Source: Algoriphagus zhangzhouensis
GTDB taxonomy: Bacteria > Bacteroidota > Bacteroidia > Cytophagales > Cyclobacteriaceae
DNA length: 64,000 bases
Direction of reading: 5' to 3'
NCBI RefSeq assembly: GCF_900148515.1
Contig: NZ_FRXN01000001.1
Span: forward strand, 372,001 to 436,000
Shown: piece after piece, positions 1-9,535 of the stretch
How positions within the stretch are numbered: the stretch's first letter is position 1
How the letters are laid out: the number at the start of each line of letters is the position of its first letter
The notes under the pieces: generated by a model
Told to the model about the DNA's origin: nothing
Database searches by the model: none
Seen by the model: the letters and a program-made list of their open reading frames with translations, nothing else
Translations under genes and position numbers: made by a program

Positions 1-522
1 GGAGTGCATACCGTGGATCACGGGCTTTGCGATGCTGTTTCCTGTTGAAAAAGTGGTGACACCAGCCACTCTTTTCAAACTTTCTCCAAGAGATTCGCCA
101 CGTGCTTCAAGAAGATCTTCTCCATAAAGAGCGGTGATAGCTGTTGTGGTTTGTACTGCATCCTTGTGGCCGTGGACTTCAACACCAGATAAATCCAAGG
201 AACCTTCTTTCATACGGTAAGTTTTGTTGAAAGAATTGTTTTGAATATTTATGGTGTCGTTAATGTCTTCATGTCCAAGGTATTGTATTCTGATGGTATA
301 GGTTCCTGGACATAGGTTTTTCACCTGAAAGTTTCCGTCTAGATCGGTGACTGCTCCATTTTTGATTTCCTCTATCCATATATAGGCTCCGGGAATTGAC
401 TCATTGTTTTCCAAATGAATCACCTTCCCACGGATGGATAGATTACAATTTTGAGCCATTAAGACATTCGATAGTCCAATGGCGATGAGTAGGAGTAGAA
501 AAGGGTGTTTAATTTTCTTCAC
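1..522 (-). CDS. TonB-dependent outer-membrane receptor, N-terminal part (truncated by window edge)
   Basis: This is the first 174 codons of a gene that runs off the left edge. The start is a GTG at 520-522. An in-frame stop lies nine codons upstream and no ATG is available between, so GTG is forced. Residues 1-24 are a signal peptide (basic KKIK, hydrophobic core, ending MAQ). About residues 27-105 form a CarboxypepD_reg-like beta-sandwich (pattern G-x-V...IPGAYIWIEE...TDLDGNF...PGTYTI). From about residue 118 the plug domain begins (EDLLEARGESLGESLKRVAG, then PVIHGM). The plug wording resembles Bacteroidota receptors often linked to metal uptake, but the substrate cannot be told from this part. 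It should sit in the outer membrane and use TonB energy. Confidence 0.85.
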   Translation of the reverse strand, partial: MKKIKHPFLLLLIAIGLSNVLMAQNCNLSIRGKVIHLENNESIPGAYIWIEEIKNGAVTDLDGNFQVKNLCPGTYTIRIQYLGHEDINDTINIQNNSFNKTYRMKEGSLDLSGVEVHGHKDAVQTTTAITALYGEDLLEARGESLGESLKRVAGVTTFSTGNSIAKPVIHGMHS

Positions 523-621
523 GACACAAAAATAGAGTCCTTCAGAGCATTAAACTAGAAAAAGTGAAACAAAGTTGCAAAAAGGGATAAATGGTAATAT
601 CCTTGAAGAAGTGGGATTGCT

Positions 622-1497
622 TTAGGTAATTTTTTCGATATCTGATCTTTTGTATTTAGGAGCACCACCTTCTTGAGTTGCCATATAAGCTCCGATTTTG
701 CATGCGAAATCCAAAATTTGTTCAGGACTTTTCTTTTCTAGGAGGCTCCAAATAAAACCACTTAGGAATGCGTCTCCCGCACCAATGGTGTCTTTAACTT
801 GAATTTTATACCCCTTGTGGTGAAAAATAGATCCGTTTTGATAAATCAACGCGCCTTTGGAACCAAGAGTGATGCAGATGATATCTATTGGAAAGTTCTT
901 GTCGAGGAACTGACAAAGGCTTTTTGGTTCAGGATCAGTGTTAAAATAGTCAGCAAATATTTCCAGCTCATCCTCATTGATTTTTAGAATATCAGTGAAA
1001 CCAAGAAGAGTTTCTATGATCTCGAAGTCATAAAAAGGAGGCCGTAAGTTGGCATCAAAGACTTTTAGGTTTGCTTGATGCAGTAGCTCTAAAAGTGTTT
1101 GAAGGCTGGTTTTATTTCTAACACCAAGCGTTCCAAAAACAAACGCTTCAGAGGATCCTACAGCTGTTTTAGCATCTTCTTTTATTGTAATGTAATCCCA
1201 GGCAACATCAGGAAGAATCGTGTACTTGATGTTTTCTGGATCCGAACTATCCACCAATACTTGGGAAGTGGCATGATCTGGATTGATTTGAATGAGTTCT
1301 TCACTTATTCCAAAGCTTTTATAATAAGATAGGAGCTTTTTACCATTCTCATCATTTCCGATTGCAGATATCAGCCGAGTATCTATCCCTAACTGATGAA
1401 GATTAAGCGCGACATTCATAGGAGCCCCTCCGGGTTTTGCACCCGAGGGAAGGCAATCCCAAAGCATTTCCCCAAATACAATTACTTTATGTGCCAT
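622..1497 (-). CDS. PfkB-family carbohydrate kinase (fructokinase-like)
   Basis: The product is a 291-residue sugar kinase of the ribokinase/PfkB family, the usual length. The N-terminus has the family's FGEMLWDCLPSG and PGGAPMNVALNL (sugar-binding glycines). Near the C-terminus DTIGAGDAFLSGF carries the anion hole and catalytic Asp. It should phosphorylate a hexose in the cytoplasm using ATP; fructose is the best guess. Its start codon lies inside the last codons of the upstream sugar porter (11-base overlap), so the two are co-transcribed and probably translationally coupled. Transport followed by phosphorylation of the same sugar is the natural reading. Confidence 0.85.
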   Translation of the reverse strand: MAHKVIVFGEMLWDCLPSGAKPGGAPMNVALNLHQLGIDTRLISAIGNDENGKKLLSYYKSFGISEELIQINPDHATSQVLVDSSDPENIKYTILPDVAWDYITIKEDAKTAVGSSEAFVFGTLGVRNKTSLQTLLELLHQANLKVFDANLRPPFYDFEIIETLLGFTDILKINEDELEIFADYFNTDPEPKSLCQFLDKNFPIDIICITLGSKGALIYQNGSIFHHKGYKIQVKDTIGAGDAFLSGFIWSLLEKKSPEQILDFACKIGAYMATQEGGAPKYKRSDIEKIT

Positions 1498-2833
1498 AGT
1501 TTTGGTGTAGTTCTTTTTGAATTTCCTCTAGAGATCTTCCTTTGGTTTCTGGCATTTTAAATTTAACCCAAAGTAGCTGCCAAACCATCATGAGCATGAA
1601 GAATGCGAAAATGTAACCTGGACCAAATTGGTTTGCGAAGAATGGGAAAACATTGGCAATGACAGCAGCTAAAATCCAATGCGTAAATGAACCTAAAGAT
1701 TGCCCATAGGCTCGAAGTTCATTGGGGAACATTTCAGAAATGAATACCCAAATCACAGAGCCTTGTCCAATTGCATGGGATAGGATAAATCCAAAGACGA
1801 AAATAGGTAACCAAAAGGTCGGAATGCCAGGTCCCAAGAAATTATAAGCCATCAGGGAAAGGGAAATGATATATCCTACAGATCCGATGTACATGAGTTT
1901 CTTCCTGCCTAATCTATCGATTAGATAGAGGCCCAAAAATGTTCCTGCAAGGTTGACCAAGCCAATCCCAATTGTTGAAATCAGAGCGTTTTCTGTAGAA
2001 ATTCCAGCCATTTCAAAAACCCGTGGAGCAAAGTAAATGATCGCATTGATTCCCGAAACTTGATTGAAAAAGGCAATCATAACTGCCAGCATGGTACTGG
2101 ATAGGTATTTTTTATTGAATAATACACCAAAACCAGCTTTGGCTTTGACCTGCTTTTCTTCTTCAATTGCCAATTGAATAGCTTCCTCGACACCCTCAGG
2201 ATCTGTTCGCATCAAAATGGCCCTAGCTTCAGCTTCCTGATTGAGTTTGGCAATTAAGTAGCGTGGACTTTCTGGGATTCTAAATATCATCGCAGAATAA
2301 ATCAAAGCCGGAATTCCTTCCACGGCTAGCATCCATCTCCAATCTTCTGGCAAATCAGCAGTTCCTATCAAAAAGTTAGATAGATAGGCAATCACAATTC
2401 CAAAAACGATGTTGAATTGGTAAAGAGCTACCAGTAAACCACGATTTTTGGCTGGAGCTATTTCAGAGATATACATAGGAGCCACCACCGAGGAAGCTCC
2501 AACTCCCAAACCTCCGATAAATCGGAACATAGTGAATGAGGTCACATCCCAAGCAAGCCCTGAACCAACGGCTGAAATAAGATAAAAAATCCCAATCCAA
2601 AGTAAGCTTTTCTTTCTCCCAAATTTATCTGCCGGAATTCCTCCCAATAAAGCTCCGATTACTGTTCCATACAAAGCCGAAGCAATTGCAAGTCCATGCA
2701 TCCAATCGCTGAGTTGCCAAACTTCCTGGATGGCGCGCTCTGCACCTGAAATTACAGCTGTATCAAAGCCGAATAAGAAGCCACCAAGTGCAGCCGTGAT
2801 GGAGATGAAAAAGACGTATCTATTAGAAGACAT
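1487..2833 (-). CDS. MFS sugar porter (SP family)
   Basis: This is a 448-residue, 12-helix Major Facilitator transporter of the sugar porter family. Visible signatures are GFDTAVISGAE in helix 1, the loop 2-3 motif ADKFGRKK, PESPRYLIAK after helix 6, the second-half repeat DRLGRKKLMY, and PETKGRSLEEIQ at the C-terminus. The substrate is probably a monosaccharide taken up by proton symport, likely the sugar phosphorylated by the overlapping PfkB kinase. It is the first gene of the pair. No clear -7 box is seen in the 81 bases between it and the next upstream gene. Confidence 0.88.
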   Translation of the reverse strand: MSSNRYVFFISITAALGGFLFGFDTAVISGAERAIQEVWQLSDWMHGLAIASALYGTVIGALLGGIPADKFGRKKSLLWIGIFYLISAVGSGLAWDVTSFTMFRFIGGLGVGASSVVAPMYISEIAPAKNRGLLVALYQFNIVFGIVIAYLSNFLIGTADLPEDWRWMLAVEGIPALIYSAMIFRIPESPRYLIAKLNQEAEARAILMRTDPEGVEEAIQLAIEEEKQVKAKAGFGVLFNKKYLSSTMLAVMIAFFNQVSGINAIIYFAPRVFEMAGISTENALISTIGIGLVNLAGTFLGLYLIDRLGRKKLMYIGSVGYIISLSLMAYNFLGPGIPTFWLPIFVFGFILSHAIGQGSVIWVFISEMFPNELRAYGQSLGSFTHWILAAVIANVFPFFANQFGPGYIFAFFMLMMVWQLLWVKFKMPETKGRSLEEIQKELHQNYGT

Positions 2834-2914
2834 AGGTTTTTTGGGTTTGAATATTCTGCTAAACTAATGAGAAGGAGAATATTTCAAAATCCAAAAATTA
2901 AAAAAGCCAAAGAA

Positions 2915-4207
2915 TCATCTAAAAGGATAGATAAAGCTTCCGTAGCGTTCGACTATGGCCCTTTCCAACATCTCCTGATGGTCAGGATGGGCGATTCGCA
3001 TCAGTTCATAAGAACGTTGACGGAGGTTTTTCCCATAAAGATTGGCTATTCCGAATTCGGTGACTACATACTGCATGTGAGCCCTTGTGGTTACGACTCC
3101 AGCACCTTCTTTTAGGAAAGGGACTATTTTGGATGCGCCTCTCTTGGTTGTAGAAGTCAATGCCATAATCGGTTTTCCACCTACAGAAAGAGCTGCACCT
3201 CTCATAAAGTCCATTTGTCCGCCTACTCCTGAATAGTGATAACTGCCAATAGAATCAGCACAAACCTGTCCAGTTAAATCCATTTCGACACAGGAGTTGA
3301 TGGAGACTACTTTCGGATTTTTACGTATGACTGCAGTATCATTGACATAAGCAGCCTCATGAAAAGAGAATTCCGGATTGTCATGGATTTCCCGATAGAG
3401 TTGTTGGGAACCTGCTGTAAAAGCTGATACAACTTTTCCCGGATGTTTTTTCTTAAAAGCGTTGGTTACTGCACCGGATTTCATCAGGTCTAGAATTCCA
3501 TTGGAAAACATTTCTGTATGGACCCCCAAATCCTTATGATGATGAAGGGAATTTAAAACTGCATCTGGAATTGCCCCAATTCCCATTTGGAGGGTGGACC
3601 GATCTTCAATTAATGAGGCGATGTGTCTCCCAATTTGAATTTCTTTTTCGGTGATTTTCTCCGCATAATTTACTTCCGGCAGCGGCTCATCCACATAAAC
3701 TGCGCAGGTGAATTTGGAACAATGGACATGACCGTCACCATGAGTTCTTGGCATTTGCTTGTTGACTTGGGCGATGATAAATCTAGCAGTGTCAACTGCT
3801 GGTCGAGCGATGTCCACTGATGTTCCTAAAGAGCAAAACCCATGAGCATCAGGCTCAGAAACTTGAATGATGGCTACATCTACCGATAGAATCTTGTTTC
3901 TAAACAAATGCCCAATTTCACTCAAAAAGATAGGAACATAGCCACCTTGATCAGAGTTGACCGCTTCTCTGACATTGGCAGAAACGAACAGAGAATTCAT
4001 GAAAAAACTCCCTTTGCATTCGGGAGCGACCAGAGGCATATCGCCTAAAGTGGTGATGGCTACAATCTCTACATTTTTCAGTTCGTCTTTCCGCGCAGCC
4101 AAAGCATTGATACAGGTGGTTGGTGTGGCAGCACTTCCATGGATAAAGACTCGCTGGTGACTTTCAATTATTTTTACAGCTTCTTCAGGACTGGTATAGT
4201 TGATCAT
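2915..4207 (-). CDS. Acetyl-CoA hydrolase/transferase family (4-hydroxybutyrate CoA-transferase-like)
   Basis: This is a class I CoA-transferase of about 430 residues, the family norm. I chose the ATG at 4205-4207 (MINYTSPEEAV). An upstream in-frame start at 4264 adds 19 residues unlike the family. Motifs include the GSAATPTT loop, GVHTEMFSNG with Glu232 at the position expected for the catalytic glutamate of AbfT-type enzymes, SINSCVEMDLTGQV and GVGGQMDFMRGA. It would move CoA between acetate and an acyl-CoA, or hydrolyse acetyl-CoA. It is divergent from the fused mutase gene, with a 221-base shared upstream region. That suits short-chain acyl-CoA metabolism, but the substrate is not determined. 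Confidence 0.85.
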   Translation of the reverse strand: MINYTSPEEAVKIIESHQRVFIHGSAATPTTCINALAARKDELKNVEIVAITTLGDMPLVAPECKGSFFMNSLFVSANVREAVNSDQGGYVPIFLSEIGHLFRNKILSVDVAIIQVSEPDAHGFCSLGTSVDIARPAVDTARFIIAQVNKQMPRTHGDGHVHCSKFTCAVYVDEPLPEVNYAEKITEKEIQIGRHIASLIEDRSTLQMGIGAIPDAVLNSLHHHKDLGVHTEMFSNGILDLMKSGAVTNAFKKKHPGKVVSAFTAGSQQLYREIHDNPEFSFHEAAYVNDTAVIRKNPKVVSINSCVEMDLTGQVCADSIGSYHYSGVGGQMDFMRGAALSVGGKPIMALTSTTKRGASKIVPFLKEGAGVVTTRAHMQYVVTEFGIANLYGKNLRQRSYELMRIAHPDHQEMLERAIVERYGSFIYPFR

Positions 4208-4334
4208 GGTGGTAGCGTTATTTTTTTCAAAGATCCTTCTTAAGTTCAGAAATAAACCTGACAAAAATCAAGTGCCAGATTGATTTCTCTGATTGCTTGC
4301 CAAAGAATATTTTGTTTTGTGTAGAATAAATGAG

Positions 4335-4363
4335 TTTGCCCACCTTTTATTTTGCTATATTCG
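4335..4363 (+). promoter_or_regulatory. Probable promoter of icmF
   Basis: TTTG at 4335-4338 (-33 box), 17 bases, then TATATTCG at 4356-4363. The second box differs by one base from the Bacteroidota -7 consensus TAnnTTTG. It predicts a start near 4370, about 59 bases before the icmF ATG. Confidence 0.5.
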
Positions 4364-4375
4364 CAGGTGTAAAAA

Positions 4376-4399
4376 TGCCCTCTGGAAAGCCCTAGGGCA
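4376..4399 (+). other. 5'-UTR hairpin of icmF
   Basis: TGCCCT (4376-4381) pairs with AGGGCA (4394-4399). Inside the loop GG and CC can pair around AAAG, giving a stacked stem. It begins a few bases after the predicted start site. It has no T-run, so it is not an obvious terminator, and no cobalamin-riboswitch B12-box is visible. Confidence 0.4.
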
Positions 4400-4428
4400 G
4401 AAATGATGGAAAGTGTAAACCCTTAAGT

Positions 4429-7400
4429 ATGACTACCCAAGCGGAGATCTATAAACCCAAAAACCACATTAGAATCGTAACAGCTGCATCCCTTTTTGAC
4501 GGGCATGATGCTGCTATTAATATTATGAGAAGGATCATTCAGTCCACTGGATGTGAGGTGATCCATTTGGGGCATAATAGGTCAGTTCAGGAAATTGTCG
4601 ATTGTGCTATTCAGGAAGATGTACAGGCTATTGCCATTACTTCATATCAAGGTGGCCATGTGGAGTTTTTCAAATACATGTTTGACCTTTTGAAAGAGAA
4701 AGGGGCTGAGCATATCAAGATCTTTGGTGGAGGAGGAGGAACGATTCTTCCAGAGGAAATTCAAGAACTTCATGACTATGGGATTTCCAGAATTTATTCT
4801 CCAGATGATGGAAGATCTATGGGACTTCAAGGCATGATCAACGATTTGGTGGGCCGAGCTGATTTTCCTGTTGGAAAAGATACTCCTTTGGATCTAGAAT
4901 ATTCCAAAGATGACAAAAAAGGCGTAGCTAGATTGATTTCATCTTTTGAAAACTTCCCTGAAGAGTCTGCTCAGCTATTGGAGTCTGTAAGAGATAAATC
5001 CAAAGCTTCTAAAACACCAATCCTTGGAATTACAGGAACAGGTGGAGCAGGGAAATCCTCTTTGGTAGATGAATTGGTGAGAAGGTTTTTGTTGGATTTT
5101 GAGGATAAATCGCTAGCTATTATTTCAGTAGATCCGTCAAAAAGAAAAACGGGTGGAGCACTTTTGGGAGATAGAATCCGAATGAATTCTATTCATCATC
5201 CTCGGGTTTTCATGCGTTCATTGGCAACTCGTCAATCAAATTTGGCTCTTTCCAGATATGTTCAGGATGCAGTAGATACTGTAAAAGCATCAGGTTTTGA
5301 TTTGGTGATTTTGGAAACTTCTGGAATCGGTCAATCTGATACAGAAATCATTGAGCATTCTGACCTTTCCTTGTATGTCATGACTCCAGAATATGGAGCG
5401 GCTTCTCAATTGGAGAAGATCGACATGCTAGACTTTGCTGATATTATTGCTCTAAACAAGTTTGACAAGAGAGGAGCTTTGGATGCAATTCGTGATGTCA
5501 AAAAGCAATACAAACGAAACCATAATCTTTGGGATGCCAAAGAAGAGGATTTGCCAGTATTTGGTACCATCGCATCTCAGTTCAATGATCCTGGAATGAA
5601 TCAGCTTTATCGAGCTATCATCGCGGAAGTTGATTCTAAGTTTGGTGGTTGGGAGTCTTCATTTGAATTGTCTGGGGGAACTTCTGAGAAAATCTATATC
5701 ATCCCACCAGCTCGAACACGCTACCTCAGTGAAATCACTGAAAATAACAGAAGCTACGATCGTTGGGTTGAAGAGCAAAAGGAAATAGCCCAGCAATTGT
5801 ATTCAATCAAAAAGTCCAAAGAGGCAATTTTGAATACCGCTGTGGCGGATAAGGATCGTTTGATTAAAGAATTGGATGAAGTTTATGCTCAAGTAGAGTT
5901 GAATTTGGATCCAAAGAATAAAAAATGGCTAGAGGACTGGTCTGAGGAAGCAGCTAGGTATTCTGAGGATTATTATGTTTTCAAAGTTCGTGACAAGGAA
6001 ATCAAAATCAAAACTTACCATACTTCCCTTTCTGAAAGCAGAATTCCGAAGGTTTCACTTCCAAAATATGAAGCTTGGGGTGAATTGTTGAAGTGGGGCT
6101 TGAGAGAAAATGTTCCTGGTAAATTTCCGTTTACAGCAGGTGTTTTTCCATTCAAAAGAGAAGGAGAGGACCCAACTAGGATGTTTGCCGGTGAAGGTGG
6201 TCCGGAGCGTACCAATAAACGTTTTCACTATGTCTCTAAAGACATGCCTGCAAAGCGTCTCTCTACTGCTTTTGACTCAGTGACTCTTTATGGTGAAGAT
6301 CCAGATTATAGACCTGATATCTATGGTAAGATAGGAAACTCCGGAGTGAACGTTTGTTGTCTGGATGATGCCAAAAAGCTTTATTCAGGTTTCAATTTGG
6401 TAGATCCATTGACATCCGTATCCATGACCATTAATGGTCCTGCAGCAACCATGACAGCCTTTTTCTTAAATGCTGCTATTGATCAACAATGCGAAGTTTA
6501 CATCAAAGAAAATGGGTTGGTTGAAGAAGTTGAAGCCAAAATTGAGGCTATTTATAAAGAAAAAGGCACTCCAAGACCAACTTATCAAGGAGTTATTCCT
6601 GAAGGAAATAATGGTTTGGGTTTGATGCTTTTGGGAGTGACAGGAGATCAGGTTTTGCCTGCTGATGTTTATTCCAAAATCAAGCATGAGACAATCGCCA
6701 AAGTAAGAGGAACCGTTCAGGCTGATATTTTGAAAGAAGATCAGGCGCAGAATACTTGTATTTTCTCCACTGAGTTCTCTCTACGATTGATGGGGGATGT
6801 GCAGCAATATTTTATTGATAACAAAGTCAGAAATTTCTATTCAGTTTCTATTTCTGGATATCACATCGCAGAGGCTGGAGCCAATCCAATTACCCAGTTG
6901 GCATTAACTCTTTCCAATGGCTTTACCTATGTAGAGTACTATGTTTCCAGAGGAATGGATGTGAATGATTTTGCGCCAAATCTTTCTTTCTTTTTCTCAA
7001 ATGGTATCGATCCTGAATACGCTGTGATCGGTCGAGTGGCAAGAAGAATCTGGGCGAAGGCAATGAAGTTGAAATATGGAGCGAATGAAAGATCCCAGAT
7101 GCTGAAATACCATATTCAGACTTCTGGTAGATCATTACACGCTCAGGAGATTGATTTCAATGATATCCGTACCACGCTTCAGGCGTTGTATGCGATTTAT
7201 GACAACTGTAACTCTCTTCATACCAATGCTTATGATGAAGCGATTACAACTCCGACCGAAGCTTCGGTTAGAAGGGCGATGGCAATTCAGTTGATTATCA
7301 ATAAGGAATTGGGATTGGCGAAAAATGAAAACCCGCTTCAAGGGGCCTTTATTATTGAAGAATTGACAGATTTGGTGGAGGAAGCTGTTTATGCTGAATT

Positions 7401-7806
7401 CGATAGAATCACTGAAAGAGGTGGAGTGTTAGGTGCTATGGAAACCATGTATCAGCGTGGAAAAATCCAGGAAGAAAGCCTTCACTATGAAATGCTAAAA
7501 CATACAGGGGAATATCCGATAATTGGTGTGAATACATTCCTCTCTAGTGAAGGATCGCCTACAATCATTCCTGGTGAAGTGATCCGTGCAACCCAAGAAG
7601 AGAAAGAAGCCCAAATTCAAACATTAAATAGTCTTCATCAGGCTTACAAAGGCAAAGAAGAAGCACAATTGATGGCTTTGAAGAAAGCAGCAGTTTCCAA
7701 TGAAAATGTTTTTGAAAAACTAATGGATGCAGCGAAATATTGCTCTTTGGGACAGATTACGAATGCCTTGTATGAGGTTGGTGGGCAATATAGAAGAAAT
7801 ATGTAA
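4429..7806 (+). CDS. icmF: Fused isobutyryl-CoA mutase (B12 domain, G-protein chaperone, mutase)
   Basis: The 1125-residue protein fuses three parts. The B12-binding domain (about 10-140) has [11 protein letters not shown] with the cobalt-ligand His, SYQGGH, and a GGGGG run. A MeaB-like GTPase (about 160-420) has a Walker A with K209. The TIM-barrel mutase domain (about 560-1090) follows. This order defines IcmF. The text [12 protein letters not shown] occupies the place where methylmalonyl-CoA mutase has a different substrate loop, so isobutyryl-CoA to n-butyryl-CoA (or a close branched acyl-CoA) is expected, with adenosylcobalamin. The built-in G-protein loads and protects the cofactor. The osmC gene follows after 51 bases. 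Confidence 0.93.
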   Translation: MTTQAEIYKPKNHIRIVTAASLFDGHDAAINIMRRIIQSTGCEVIHLGHNRSVQEIVDCAIQEDVQAIAITSYQGGHVEFFKYMFDLLKEKGAEHIKIFGGGGGTILPEEIQELHDYGISRIYSPDDGRSMGLQGMINDLVGRADFPVGKDTPLDLEYSKDDKKGVARLISSFENFPEESAQLLESVRDKSKASKTPILGITGTGGAGKSSLVDELVRRFLLDFEDKSLAIISVDPSKRKTGGALLGDRIRMNSIHHPRVFMRSLATRQSNLALSRYVQDAVDTVKASGFDLVILETSGIGQSDTEIIEHSDLSLYVMTPEYGAASQLEKIDMLDFADIIALNKFDKRGALDAIRDVKKQYKRNHNLWDAKEEDLPVFGTIASQFNDPGMNQLYRAIIAEVDSKFGGWESSFELSGGTSEKIYIIPPARTRYLSEITENNRSYDRWVEEQKEIAQQLYSIKKSKEAILNTAVADKDRLIKELDEVYAQVELNLDPKNKKWLEDWSEEAARYSEDYYVFKVRDKEIKIKTYHTSLSESRIPKVSLPKYEAWGELLKWGLRENVPGKFPFTAGVFPFKREGEDPTRMFAGEGGPERTNKRFHYVSKDMPAKRLSTAFDSVTLYGEDPDYRPDIYGKIGNSGVNVCCLDDAKKLYSGFNLVDPLTSVSMTINGPAATMTAFFLNAAIDQQCEVYIKENGLVEEVEAKIEAIYKEKGTPRPTYQGVIPEGNNGLGLMLLGVTGDQVLPADVYSKIKHETIAKVRGTVQADILKEDQAQNTCIFSTEFSLRLMGDVQQYFIDNKVRNFYSVSISGYHIAEAGANPITQLALTLSNGFTYVEYYVSRGMDVNDFAPNLSFFFSNGIDPEYAVIGRVARRIWAKAMKLKYGANERSQMLKYHIQTSGRSLHAQEIDFNDIRTTLQALYAIYDNCNSLHTNAYDEAITTPTEASVRRAMAIQLIINKELGLAKNENPLQGAFIIEELTDLVEEAVYAEFDRITERGGVLGAMETMYQRGKIQEESLHYEMLKHTGEYPIIGVNTFLSSEGSPTIIPGEVIRATQEEKEAQIQTLNSLHQAYKGKEEAQLMALKKAAVSNENVFEKLMDAAKYCSLGQITNALYEVGGQYRRNM

Positions 7807-7857
7807 TGAACTTTATTAGGCCGAAATGGCTTAGTGATAAATTAATTAAATCAAGAA

Positions 7858-8271
7858 ATGGCAAAAAGAAATGTGACCGTCACAATGAAGGCGGATTATG
7901 AGTATGAATCAGTGAATCCTCAGGGAAATGTTGTTCAAATCGACATGTATGATCCAGCTGAAAAGAAAGCTCAGTCCCCGATGGATTTGCTACTTACTGC
8001 TTTGGGAAGCTGTGCCTCTGTTGACGCTGTGTTGATGATGAAAAAGAAAAGACGTGAAGTAGTGGATATGAAAGTGGAGGTAGAGGGAGATAGAAATGAT
8101 GGAGTTCCTGCTTTTTACACAGATATTCATTTGAAATTCATCTTGGTCTCTCCAGATTCCAAAGAGGAAGAGTTTGCCAAAGTAGTGGCGCTTTCGGTTG
8201 ATAAATATTGCTCTGTAGCTTCATCTTTGAAGTCAAATATCACTTATAGCTCAGAGATTCAAAGACCATGA
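7858..8271 (+). CDS. OsmC/Ohr-family peroxide-handling protein
   Basis: This 137-residue protein has the two conserved OsmC-family cysteines, C52 in LGSCASVD and C118 in DKYCSVASS, on either side of the central helix. Such dimers reduce organic hydroperoxides with thiol or lipoyl donors. Whether this member is a peroxidase or the related YhfA-like subgroup cannot be told. The stop codon overlaps the start of the next gene (ATGA at 8268-8271), so the two are translationally coupled. Confidence 0.85.
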   Translation: MAKRNVTVTMKADYEYESVNPQGNVVQIDMYDPAEKKAQSPMDLLLTALGSCASVDAVLMMKKKRREVVDMKVEVEGDRNDGVPAFYTDIHLKFILVSPDSKEEEFAKVVALSVDKYCSVASSLKSNITYSSEIQRP

Positions 8272-8507
8272 GAGTCGTCAAGGAATTGATTCAGGGGGAA
8301 GTGCGTGTGAGCATTTTCTCCTGGAACAATAAATACATCATCAAATATGAATTGGGTCCAATGGAACAAACATTCAAATTGAATGAATTGGACGTAATAG
8401 AAGAGAGTGAATTAGATGCCTTTTTGGAAGGTGAATTTTTTCAAAAAGTGAAACAAAGATTTGATGAAATGGGGAATTCATTTCGTGCTCAGGTGGAAAA
8501 TCTTTAA
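8268..8507 (+). CDS. Small conserved-looking hypothetical protein
   Basis: The 79-residue product has no recognised family. The first half is rich in beta-forming residues and the second half is acidic and helical (EESELDAFLEGEFFQKVKQ). There is no signal peptide or membrane segment, so it should be cytosolic. The ATGA overlap with osmC and the 20-base gap to the next gene argue that it is a real cistron. No function is assigned. Confidence 0.7.
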   Translation: MRVVKELIQGEVRVSIFSWNNKYIIKYELGPMEQTFKLNELDVIEESELDAFLEGEFFQKVKQRFDEMGNSFRAQVENL

Positions 8508-8527
8508 TTTCCACCAAAGCACTGGCA

Positions 8528-9535
8528 ATGAAACCCGGATTAATCCCATTTATTATTTTTCTTCTTTTAATTTTTTCTTGTTCTGAGGATAAAACTCATT
8601 CATTATCTGAAGACAAAGAAAAATTGACAGTATTAATTTCTTCCATAGAAAAACAAGGCAATGTTTTAATGGAAGAGATGGATTTACTTGCAGATTTTTA
8701 TGATTCGTTGGTCCTTAATAAGGAGAATATCCTACAGAAAATAACAAAGGATAAATACCAGTTTTCAGGAGTGTATTCTAACAATACACCAGACTCAGAT
8801 TCATTATTAAGTTCTGTTATAATCCTGACAACTACGCCTGATTTTAATAAAGCGAGAGATGAGGTCCGATATACCAACGGTTTAGATAGTGCTTTTGCAG
8901 ACCTATATTATAAATACGATTTAATAACTCAGCTCTATTCCAATTCTGCAAGCCAAATTTCTAGGGTTTTTCCCGCGTATGATGTTGCCAATATTTTGGA
9001 TCCAGATTTGGATGTGACAGCCTTTAATTTTTTCTATGAGGCAGATTTAGAACATAACCCCAGCAAAGGCTCTAAATGGATATTAGATCCTTATGTTGAC
9101 CCTGCCGGAAAAGGTTGGATATTGTCTTTAGTGCATCCTATATATGACCAAGATTTCCTTTCAGCTGTTGTTGGCTTAGATATTACCATTGATAATTTTA
9201 TTCAGGAATTTTTAGAGGATTTAAATGGTGATTATTTAATAGTAACTGGAAAGGGGGACATTGTTGGAGGCAATGCTACGGCAATCGAGGCTTTAAGTAT
9301 GCCTCCTCTTAAAAATCATGTTTATAGAGAGACCATTCAATCTGATAATTTTAGAATTTCTGATTTTAACCTATTCAGCAGCAAAAGCAAAGAAGTAAGG
9401 GCAATGGCGAAGGCTTTCCTATTGGAGAATCAGGATAATTTTGAATTTATAGAGGAAGGGTTCTTGACGAATGCCATGTGTATGCGATTTAGTCTAATAG
9501 ATTGGTATGCCATAAAAATCAATTTTGACAATTAA
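8528..9535 (+). CDS. Cache-like sensory lipoprotein coupled to hybrid kinase
   Basis: This is a 335-residue predicted lipoprotein with a lipobox (IFSC, Cys at about residue 18). The mature part begins with a helical stretch (about 30-75). Then comes a domain with dCACHE-like wording: WILDPYVDPAGKGWILSLVHPIYDQ followed by AVVGLDITIDNFI. That pattern is typical of extracytoplasmic small-molecule sensing domains. Its stop shares a base with the start of the histidine kinase (TAATG at 9533-9537), a strong sign of coupled expression. I infer that it senses a ligand in the periplasm, or at the membrane, and passes the state to the kinase. The ligand is unknown. Confidence 0.7.
   Translation: MKPGLIPFIIFLLLIFSCSEDKTHSLSEDKEKLTVLISSIEKQGNVLMEEMDLLADFYDSLVLNKENILQKITKDKYQFSGVYSNNTPDSDSLLSSVIILTTTPDFNKARDEVRYTNGLDSAFADLYYKYDLITQLYSNSASQISRVFPAYDVANILDPDLDVTAFNFFYEADLEHNPSKGSKWILDPYVDPAGKGWILSLVHPIYDQDFLSAVVGLDITIDNFIQEFLEDLNGDYLIVTGKGDIVGGNATAIEALSMPPLKNHVYRETIQSDNFRISDFNLFSSKSKEVRAMAKAFLLENQDNFEFIEEGFLTNAMCMRFSLIDWYAIKINFDN

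Noticed and set aside
4208..4428. Cobalamin riboswitch before the B12-dependent mutase
   Set aside because: I looked for the B12-box and the extended pairing and saw neither; the region is too short, with only a simple hairpin.
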